Shown here piece by piece: positions 1 to 5,648 of a stretch of 8,034 nucleotides of DNA (positions within the stretch are counted from its first letter, which is position 1; each line of letters opens with the position of its first letter). The notes under the pieces were generated by a model that worked only from the letters and a program-made list of their open reading frames with translations, was not told the origin of the DNA and did not search any database. The translations under genes were made by a program, and so were the position numbers. The stretch is taken from assembly GCA_021443285.1 (NCBI GenBank), contig JABUUG010000032.1, forward strand, positions 7,187 through 15,220. Reading direction: 5' to 3'. This stretch comes from Bacteroidaceae bacterium (GTDB taxonomy: Bacteria > Bacteroidota > Bacteroidia > Bacteroidales > Bacteroidaceae).

Positions 1-70
1 CCCCTTTAACTCCCCTTTAACTCCCCTTTAACTCCCCTTTAACTCCCCTTTAACTCCTCTTTAACTCCCC
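1..70. repeat. 11-bp tandem array, unit CCCCTTTAACT
   Basis: Five identical 11-bp units occupy positions 1-55. A sixth unit (56-66) has one change (CCTC instead of CCCC), and a partial unit (67-70) runs into six T residues. The array starts at the window edge, so its left end is not visible and it may be longer. It ends 14 bases before the ATG of the first gene. The period is close to one helical turn and is not a multiple of three. Three consecutive perfect units carry TAA in every forward frame, so a long array cannot be translated through. The same core recurs at 1921-1950, 5538-5566 and 5597-5629. Confidence 0.95.
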
Positions 71-84
71 TTTTTTCATACCTC

Positions 85-1776
85 ATGAAATTCAGCGGCA
101 AAATACTCAAATATCTGGCAGTCGCGGGCATAGTTTGCCTGTGCGGTGGAGGCTGGTACTATGAGAGTATTGCCTATGCCCACAAGGAGGCGGAGCTGAA
201 GCAGAGGATAAAGTCGCTGGAGCAGTCGGAGAAGAAGTCGGTGGTGGCATCGAGCATCAGCGCGCAGCTGCAGGACATAGCGCAGGAGCAGGCGGAAATA
301 TCAGAGACCCGTCTGCGCGAGACAGACCGCCTGAAGAAGCAGGCAGAGGATCTGTACACCCAGTCGGAGCACGACAAGGAGCAGGCTGTGAGCGCAAAGA
401 ACCGTGCCACCGAGGCGCTGTCTGAGGCTAACAAGCAGCGCGCCATCGCCGAGGCGAACCAGAGGCAGGCCGAGCAGTACCAGCGCGATATGGAGGTGTC
501 TATGAAGCGCATCATCTCCCTCCAGCAGAGTTCGGAGATAGCCACCAAGGAGGCTGTCTCAGCGCGCAAGTCGGCAGACACCCTTGCCTATCAGGCTCTT
601 GCACAGGCCCTCGCAACCCTCTCCGGGGAGAAGGCGCATACCGGCAACAAGGCTCTCTCCGCAAAGCTCGCCTACCTCTCTTACGTCATGGCGAGAGACT
701 ACAACAGCGACTATTTCTCATCAGGCGTCTTCACTGCCCTGACAACCCACAGCCCTCTCAGCCGCCTGACCCCCGTGATGGTAAAAGGCGGTGTGAACAA
801 GATGGCGAATGTCGGGGACAATCTCTACGTGCTCGGAGGCTACGGCGACTTCTGGCTGATGCGCAATTTCTCAAGCGAACCGGGGAAGAACAAGGAGCCG
901 AAGCTCAGCACACTGCTTTCCGGCACGAAGACAGACCTGCGGGGGATGCTGCTGGACGAGGACTCCAAAAAGCTGTTCGCCGTTGCCTACGACGGAACGC
1001 TTTTCTGCATAGAGAACGGCAGGCAGACCGTTGTACAGACCTCCAAACGGAAGACCTACAAGATGGAGCTTCCGTCGAAGTGCATAGACATGGTGTCATG
1101 CGACAAGAACTACTTCATCATTGTCGGACGTCAGGGGCTTTGGCTTATAGACAAGCGTACAAACGCCCTCACTCTTTACACGCCCTTCCATTCTGCACAG
1201 GCTTCCAAACAGCGTGGTGCGGCAGAGGCGGTGGAGATATGCGCCTCCGGACTGTGGGAAGGCAAGGATGCCGTGATAGACTCCAACGGGCAGATATACA
1301 TGATAGAAAAGGCAGCGCTGAAGCCCTTGAAGAGGCTCTACCTGCCGGCGAGGCCAACATTCATGACATGGAAGAACGGCATGGGCGCAGTGGGATGCAA
1401 GGATGGTTCGATAATGCTCCAGAGAAACCAGTCGACGGAAGTCTTCAAGGGCCACTCATCGACGGTGTCGTCCCTGATATTCAGCGGCGACAAGCTGTAT
1501 TCAGCCTCCTACGACGGCAATATAATAATGTGGCGGCTGAAGCAGCAGAACAAGCGGCCGCTGATACTGCATGAGACCGCCAGCTGGATAAGGACCATGG
1601 GGTTGTACAACAACCAGCTCTATTACGGAGGGCAGCACAACAATGTGGGTTTGCTATATATTAATGTGCCAGACATAGCCCGTTCGGTAAGGAACACGCT
1701 GACATCCGACATAACCCGCGAGGAATGGGACGAGTATGTGGGCAGCCGCGTGCCGTACAGGAGTCTGATGAGGTAG
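85..1776 (+). CDS. Membrane-anchored or exported coiled-coil / WD40-like propeller protein
   Basis: The 563-residue product starts with a charged segment (MKFSGKILK) and a hydrophobic stretch at residues 10-26, either a membrane anchor or a signal peptide; AYA at 30-32 is a possible cleavage site. Residues 33-168 form a long Ala/Glu/Gln/Lys-rich coiled coil. Residues 168-222 (ALAQALATLSGEK onward) match the helical linker that precedes propellers in STAND NTPase-WD40 proteins. A degenerate beta-propeller follows (about 225-530), with one clear WD40 unit at 456-483 (GH near its start, W at its end). The C-terminus TREEWDEYVGSRVPYR resembles the LT-x-EEW-x-x-Y tail of the same proteins. No NTPase, caspase or other catalytic domain is visible. 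ATG 85 gives a good N-terminus. The positive N-terminus suggests the propeller lies outside the cytoplasm, where it probably acts as a binding scaffold. Its ligand is unknown, and a functional link to the downstream kinases is only positional. Confidence 0.85.
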   Translation: MKFSGKILKYLAVAGIVCLCGGGWYYESIAYAHKEAELKQRIKSLEQSEKKSVVASSISAQLQDIAQEQAEISETRLRETDRLKKQAEDLYTQSEHDKEQAVSAKNRATEALSEANKQRAIAEANQRQAEQYQRDMEVSMKRIISLQQSSEIATKEAVSARKSADTLAYQALAQALATLSGEKAHTGNKALSAKLAYLSYVMARDYNSDYFSSGVFTALTTHSPLSRLTPVMVKGGVNKMANVGDNLYVLGGYGDFWLMRNFSSEPGKNKEPKLSTLLSGTKTDLRGMLLDEDSKKLFAVAYDGTLFCIENGRQTVVQTSKRKTYKMELPSKCIDMVSCDKNYFIIVGRQGLWLIDKRTNALTLYTPFHSAQASKQRGAAEAVEICASGLWEGKDAVIDSNGQIYMIEKAALKPLKRLYLPARPTFMTWKNGMGAVGCKDGSIMLQRNQSTEVFKGHSSTVSSLIFSGDKLYSASYDGNIIMWRLKQQNKRPLILHETASWIRTMGLYNNQLYYGGQHNNVGLLYINVPDIARSVRNTLTSDITREEWDEYVGSRVPYRSLMR

Positions 1777-1839
1777 GCCCCCCCCGTTCCTATGAAGGCG
1801 GAGAGGGGAAACACCGTGCGCTGACGCGCAAGGCGCAGG

Positions 1840-1887
1840 GGTAGAGAAAGTAAAAAAGGTAGAAGCAAAGAGGGTAGAGAAGGTATA
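1840..1887. repeat. Purine-rich degenerate repeat, core GGTAGA
   Basis: GGTAGA occurs at 1840, 1858 and 1873, with a variant GGTATA at 1882, inside a nearly pure purine tract (about 1837-1894) on the + strand. Spacing is irregular (18, 15 and 9 bases). It lies in the 222-base gap after the propeller gene and has no coding potential that I can recognise. It could be a decayed tandem repeat related in style to the TTTAACTCC arrays, but the core differs. Confidence 0.6.
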
Positions 1888-1894
1888 GAAAGGG

Positions 1895-1909
1895 TTTTTC
1901 CGGGAAAAA
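1895..1909. other. Short palindrome TTTTTCC-G-GGAAAAA
   Basis: Seven bases pair perfectly around a central G. As RNA the hairpin would need a larger loop, leaving about five A-U pairs, and no U-run follows it, so it is a poor intrinsic terminator. It is recorded as a possible protein-binding palindrome or a weak transcription end for the upstream gene. Confidence 0.3.
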
Positions 1910-1920
1910 GGCATGTGTCC

Positions 1921-1950
1921 TTTAACTTCCTCTAACTTCCCTTAACTTCC
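1921..1950. repeat. 10-bp array, core TAACTTCC, three units
   Basis: Three consecutive 10-bp units (TTTAACTTCC, TCTAACTTCC, CTTAACTTCC) lie upstream of the sensor-kinase gene. They resemble the 11-bp TTTAACTCC arrays elsewhere in the window but have a 10-bp period. The bases just before (CATGTGTCC at 1912-1920) resemble those before the array at 5597 (CATATGTCAC from 5589), which hints that the two leaders share an origin. An ATG at 1913-1915 opens a ten-codon frame that stops at 1943-1945. Confidence 0.8.
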
Positions 1951-1963
1951 GCGCCGAAGGCGC
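1951..1963 (+). promoter_or_regulatory. Small GC hairpin GCGCC-GAA-GGCGC
   Basis: A perfect 5-bp stem with a 3-base loop directly follows the 10-bp array, 35 bases before the predicted TTG start of the sensor kinase. A related sequence, GCGCAAGGCGC, sits at 1826-1836; the two share AAGGCGCA. There is no T-run, so it is not a standard terminator. It may shape the 5' leader of the sensor-kinase mRNA. Function unknown. Confidence 0.35.
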
Positions 1964-1998
1964 ATAACTCCCAAAAACAAAAACACCGCGAAAGAATT

Positions 1999-4743
1999 TT
2001 GTCCACTCACTTGAAATACAGATGCCGGGCATTGTCAGTGGCAGTATGTGCGCTGATGGTGTTCCTGCTGTTGCCCATTGATGCAGCAGCGCAGGTGGGT
2101 GTGCCTTTCTTCCGCAACTTCATGCCCGACGAATACAAGGCGCAGAAGAAGAACTACGACATAGTTTATGACAAGCGGGGCTACATATTCGTGGCGAATA
2201 TGGAGGGACTGCTCTGCTACGACTTCGAGCACTGGCACACGGTGTATATGCCCAACTACAGCCGTGTGACCGACGTGTATATAGACAGCAAGGAGAGAGT
2301 GTGGTTCGGTGCATACGATGAGGTGGGCTATGTCAGTCCGCAGCCCGACGGTACGCTGAAACCCGTATTCATGCGCGACACGCACAACATAGGCGAAGTG
2401 CTGGGAGTGTATGAGAACCCCGACGGAAAGATTATCGTGCATAACCGGAACGGGGCGGAATATGAGGTGGCAGGCGACAGGCTCAAGAAGAGGAAGGAGT
2501 TACACCTCGACGACTCGGAGCGACAGCGCTTCGCCATAAAGAAGCTGAAGCTGCAGGGGAATGACAACGTACAGGGCGTCATGGGCGAGGGCATACAGTA
2601 TTTCGACGATTCGGGCAAGCAGCTCCTCAGCGTCAGCACAAACGACGGACTCTGCAACAACAACATCAACAGCCTCTGCATAGACAGCGTCGCCAATATG
2701 TGGGGCGCAACAGACAACGGCATCTTCGCCATAAAATATCCCACCCCCTACGCCAGAATGGGCGTTTACGAGGGAATACACGGCGAGGTGAAGAAGATAA
2801 GGCGCTACAAGGGACTGCTCTATGTGGGCAGCGACGAGGGACTGTACGTCGTGGAGAGCAACATCAGGGCACGGCATATAGAAGGCGTGATAGGATGCCA
2901 CGACATGGCTGTTACCCCGGACAACCGGCTGCTCATAGCCGCCGCGTCGGGACTGCATATGTTCGACGGCACATCGCTGAGGACGCTGTCCCCGCAGTTC
3001 TCGCTCTCCGTATGCCCATACAACGGAATGATACTCTACAGCCAGCAGGACGCAGTGTATATGACAGACATGAGGGGCAACAACTCCCTGTTTGCCGCCG
3101 TGCCGATGGTGAGCCAGATAACGCTGTCGAACACGGGCAACCTCTACTTCAGGAACGTCTATCACCAGACAAAGATGCTGGAGAAGGGCAGCACGAGGAT
3201 GACGGACGTGAGGTCCGCGCCGTTCAGCTCGGAGTGGGAGACCGACGACTACGGCAGGAACCTGCGCCACGTCGGAGGGTCTGACGCCGAAAACCTGCAC
3301 TGGCTCGCGCTGTTCAAGGACATACGCATCAATGAGGTGTTCGCCGAGCCCGACCTGCTCATCGTGGGCTATGAGAAGGGTATCTCCTCCTTCGACAGGA
3401 ACTATGCCTCATACAAGGGCGTTATGACAAAGCCCATAGTGCAGCTCAGAGAGATAACCTACGAGGCGGACAGCACCGTGAACATCTGGGGAGGCTTCCC
3501 GGAATACACCAATGTGGAGGGCGAGGACGTCGACCTGCCGTCGAACACCAAGCACATCACCTTCCGCTATTCCTCATCGCGCCTCGGCGTGCTGAAGCTG
3601 GCGGACTACAGATACCGTATAGACAACGGCGAATGGAGCGCCTGGACCACCAGTGCGGAATACAGACACACGGTTACAGGCTATGGCCACCACACCTTCG
3701 AGGTATGCACGCGCAATGTATACCAGAATGTGTCAGACCCCAAGATGTTCAGCTGCTACATACGCTACCCCTGGTACCTGAAGTGGTACACCGTATCGCT
3801 CTTCATCCTCATGCTCCTGATGGGCATGTATTTCTTCGCCATAAGCTACACCCGCTGGCGCACCGGCAAACTGCTGAAGGAGCAGCAGATGCTCGAAAAG
3901 AAGGTGGATGAGCGAACGGCAGAGCTGCGCAGGACGCAGAAAGAACTCGTGAACTCAGAGAAGATGGCAACCGTGGGTAAGCTGACGCAGGGACTCATCG
4001 ACCGCATCCTCAACCCGATGAACTACATAAACAACTTCTCGAAGATGAACATCGGACTGCTGAAGGACCTGAAGCAGAACGTGGAGGACGAGAGGGAAAA
4101 ATTCGACGAGGACGTTTACGACGACTGCGTGGACATCTTCGATATGCTCGGCACCAACCTCGAGAAGATAGCCGACCACGGACTGAACACCACGCGCATA
4201 CTGAAAGCCATGGAGGGCGTGCTGAAGGCGCCGAAGCTGAACCTGAAGGAACACATCATAAACATAGAGCTGCGCCAGATGGTGGAGGTGGCGAAATCCA
4301 CCTTCAAGAGCGAGATAGAGGCCACAAACACCACGTTCACCCTCTCTGTGCCAGAGGCCTCCGTGAAGTCCGTCTGCGACATACAGGCTCTGTCGAGGGT
4401 GGTGCTCAGCATCATACAGAACAGCGTCTATGCCATAGTGAAACGCTTCGAAAAGGAAAACCCGCAATACTATAAGGGAGGAGAGATAAGCATAGTCCTG
4501 AACAAGGTGAACCAGGACTCCGACGAGTCGGGATGCGTCATAATAGTTACCGACAACGGTATCGGTATAGAGAAGACCATCATCGACAAGGTCTTCGACC
4601 CGTTCTTCACAACCAAGACAACCGCCGAGGCAGCGGGTGTGGGACTGTACCTCTGCCGCAGCACCATCAACATGATGGGGGGCGAGATTATCATCGAGTC
4701 CGAAAAGTATGAATACACGAAATGCACAATACTGCTTGTATGA
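1999..4743 (+). CDS. Membrane sensor histidine-kinase homologue (Reg_prop / Y_Y_Y) with Asp in place of the H-box His
   Basis: The 914-residue product has a signal peptide (about 5-32, ending near DAAAQ), a periplasmic Reg_prop beta-propeller (about 35-490; a clear unit around 195-245 contains VSTNDGLCNNNINSLCID), a Y_Y_Y domain (about 512-590), one membrane helix (about 597-619), a coiled coil (about 625-655) and a kinase core. The H-box region reads TQGLIDRILNPMNYINNFSKM where relatives have H-E-x-x-N-P, so the phosphoacceptor is Asp668 and the next Glu is Arg. The ATP-binding domain keeps the N-box Asn808, DNGIG at 852-856, the FFTTK box and G2 (GVGL, from 880). The family senses periplasmic ligands, often glycans, but this protein lacks the response-regulator and AraC domains of hybrid regulators. 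No ATG is available: TTG 1999 follows an A-rich stretch, while TTG 2011 would give a tidy MKYRCR signal peptide. The stop overlaps the next gene by 4 bases, so the two are co-translated. Confidence 0.9.
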   Translation: MSTHLKYRCRALSVAVCALMVFLLLPIDAAAQVGVPFFRNFMPDEYKAQKKNYDIVYDKRGYIFVANMEGLLCYDFEHWHTVYMPNYSRVTDVYIDSKERVWFGAYDEVGYVSPQPDGTLKPVFMRDTHNIGEVLGVYENPDGKIIVHNRNGAEYEVAGDRLKKRKELHLDDSERQRFAIKKLKLQGNDNVQGVMGEGIQYFDDSGKQLLSVSTNDGLCNNNINSLCIDSVANMWGATDNGIFAIKYPTPYARMGVYEGIHGEVKKIRRYKGLLYVGSDEGLYVVESNIRARHIEGVIGCHDMAVTPDNRLLIAAASGLHMFDGTSLRTLSPQFSLSVCPYNGMILYSQQDAVYMTDMRGNNSLFAAVPMVSQITLSNTGNLYFRNVYHQTKMLEKGSTRMTDVRSAPFSSEWETDDYGRNLRHVGGSDAENLHWLALFKDIRINEVFAEPDLLIVGYEKGISSFDRNYASYKGVMTKPIVQLREITYEADSTVNIWGGFPEYTNVEGEDVDLPSNTKHITFRYSSSRLGVLKLADYRYRIDNGEWSAWTTSAEYRHTVTGYGHHTFEVCTRNVYQNVSDPKMFSCYIRYPWYLKWYTVSLFILMLLMGMYFFAISYTRWRTGKLLKEQQMLEKKVDERTAELRRTQKELVNSEKMATVGKLTQGLIDRILNPMNYINNFSKMNIGLLKDLKQNVEDEREKFDEDVYDDCVDIFDMLGTNLEKIADHGLNTTRILKAMEGVLKAPKLNLKEHIINIELRQMVEVAKSTFKSEIEATNTTFTLSVPEASVKSVCDIQALSRVVLSIIQNSVYAIVKRFEKENPQYYKGGEISIVLNKVNQDSDESGCVIIVTDNGIGIEKTIIDKVFDPFFTTKTTAEAAGVGLYLCRSTINMMGGEIIIESEKYEYTKCTILLV

Positions 4744-5528
4744 AAAACGAAGAATCAATCTTAGAGCAACACCTGAGACAACAGGAGAAGCTGGCTTCGC
4801 TCGGACTGCTCACTGCCGGCGTCATCCATGAAATCCAGAATCCGCTGAACTTCGTGATAAACTTCAGCAAGATGTCGGGACAAATCATAGAAGACCTGCA
4901 GGACGAGGACGACCCTGAGGAGCGCGAGGCACTGCTTGAGGACCTCGCCACGAACATCAAGAAGATACAGGAGCACGGCGAAAGGGCGATAAACATCGTG
5001 CACGACATGCTCATGTTCTCGCGAGGCAAGGACGACGAGTGGATACCCACCGACATAACCGCCCTGACAGAGGAGTTCGTGCGACTGTCGTACCACTCAT
5101 GCCGTGTGAACCTGAAGGACTTCAATGCCACACTCGACTACAACTTCCTCTTGGACGGCAAGCAGTACAGCGTCATTCCGAAAGACCTCGGCAGGGCTGT
5201 GCTGAACATATCCAACAACGCCTTCCACGCCCTCTGGACACGTTCCCAAAGCGACAAGTCTGCCGACTACACCCCTACATTCCATGTGAGCCTGGAGGAA
5301 AAAGACGGGATGCTCCAGTTCACATTCCGCGACAACGGATGCGGCATGAGCGACGAGACAAAGCAGAGGCTCTACGAGAACTTCTACACCACAAAACCCG
5401 TAGGGCAGGGCACAGGGCTCGGCATGGGCATCGTGCAGCAGATAGTCGAAAAACACAAGGGCACAATCGACCTCCAGTCGCAGGAAAACGAAGGCACGAC
5501 CATAACTGTGCGGGTGCCGCTGACTTGA
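4740..5528 (+). CDS. Soluble sensor histidine kinase
   Basis: The 262-residue protein (starting MKNEESILEQ) has no membrane segment and no PAS, GAF or other sensor domain. After a short helical lead it has the HisKA H-box (LTAGVIHEIQNPLNF) with phosphoacceptor His30, a dimerisation hairpin to about residue 92, then the HATPase domain with N-box Asn160 (ISNNAFHAL), DNGCGM from Asp198, the FYTTKP box and G2 GTGLGMGI from 224. All residues needed for autophosphorylation are visible. I chose ATG 4740 over ATG 4722 because it gives an ATGA overlap with the sensor gene, typical of translational coupling. NP-x-N and NFSKM after the H-box are shared with the upstream gene product, which suggests duplication. 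With no sensor of its own, it probably gets its input from the upstream membrane protein, perhaps as a heterodimer. Its response regulator is not in this window. Confidence 0.93.
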   Translation: MKNEESILEQHLRQQEKLASLGLLTAGVIHEIQNPLNFVINFSKMSGQIIEDLQDEDDPEEREALLEDLATNIKKIQEHGERAINIVHDMLMFSRGKDDEWIPTDITALTEEFVRLSYHSCRVNLKDFNATLDYNFLLDGKQYSVIPKDLGRAVLNISNNAFHALWTRSQSDKSADYTPTFHVSLEEKDGMLQFTFRDNGCGMSDETKQRLYENFYTTKPVGQGTGLGMGIVQQIVEKHKGTIDLQSQENEGTTITVRVPLT

Positions 5529-5537
5529 ATTTCACTG

Positions 5538-5566
5538 AAAGTGGAGCTAAAGTGGAGTTAAAGGGA
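5538..5566. repeat. Inverted-orientation copies of the 11-bp repeat
   Basis: AAAGTGGAGCT (5538-5548), AAAGTGGAGTT (5549-5559) and a partial AAAGGGA (5560-5566) are 11-bp units whose reverse complement carries TTTAACTCC. They start ten bases after the soluble kinase stop codon and face the direct array at 5597-5629, so the two can base-pair in RNA. Confidence 0.85.
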
Positions 5567-5574
5567 CAATAGTC

Positions 5575-5625
5575 ATGAACTTCAAATACATATGTCACTT
5601 TAACTCCACATTAACTCCCCTTTAA
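5575..5625 (+). other. 16-codon upstream ORF reading into the repeat array
   Basis: ATG 5575 opens MNFKYICHFNSTLTPL and stops at TAA within the third 11-bp unit. It begins like a signal-peptide start and is the only ATG near the receptor gene, but it is in another frame, 74 bases before ATC 5649. Removing one 11-bp unit makes the distance 63 bases, and the frame then runs without a stop into the receptor signal peptide. It may be the receptor's displaced start, a leader peptide, or chance. Confidence 0.35.
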
Positions 5626-5629
5626 CTCC
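5597..5629. repeat. 11-bp array, core TTAACTCC, three units
   Basis: The units ACTTTAACTCC (5597-5607), ACATTAACTCC (5608-5618) and CCTTTAACTCC (5619-5629) are followed by a decayed fourth unit, TCCTTATCCCC (5630-5640). The array lies 19 bases before the codon where the receptor signal peptide begins. Because 11 is not a multiple of three, a change in unit number shifts the frame of anything translated through it. Confidence 0.88.
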
Positions 5630-5648
5630 TCCTTATCCCCCTCAATTT

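Larger units (their letters stand above)
5552..5629 (+). promoter_or_regulatory. Two mutually exclusive 12-bp stems in the leader of the receptor gene
   Basis: GTGGAGTTAAAG (5552-5563) is the exact reverse complement of 5598-5609. GGAGTTAAAGGG (5554-5565) is the exact reverse complement of 5618-5629. The left arms overlap, so only one stem can form at a time, with loops of 34 or 52 bases. The second stem would extend to within 19 bases of the ATC codon that begins the receptor signal peptide. Neither stem has a following U-run. The layout is like an attenuator or translation switch, but it could equally be a by-product of inverted repeats. The pairing is seen directly; the regulatory role is inference. 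Confidence 0.45.

Noticed and set aside
1..70. A CRISPR array
   Set aside because: The units are contiguous 11-bp repeats with no spacers, and no cas genes are present.
1080..1574. Second plus-strand frame inside the propeller gene
   Set aside because: It is a shadow of the real gene in another frame; the translation is Arg/His-rich with no domain pattern.
1994..2001. Bacteroidetes -7 promoter box (GAATTTTG, one mismatch to TAnnTTTG)
   Set aside because: No TTTG-like -33 element lies at the right distance, and it overlaps the predicted TTG start, so the support is too weak.
4722..4739. Upstream ATG 4722 as the start of the soluble kinase
   Set aside because: It adds six residues deep inside the upstream gene, while ATG 4740 gives the classic ATGA overlap.
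3955..4758. Long minus-strand open frames opposite the kinase genes (also 2500-3300 and others)
   Set aside because: They mirror codon bias in the real genes, have no recognisable domains, and overlap fully with well-supported plus-strand genes.
5531..5550. Intrinsic terminator after the soluble kinase gene
   Set aside because: Only a 4-bp CACT/AGTG stem is visible, with no T-run after it.
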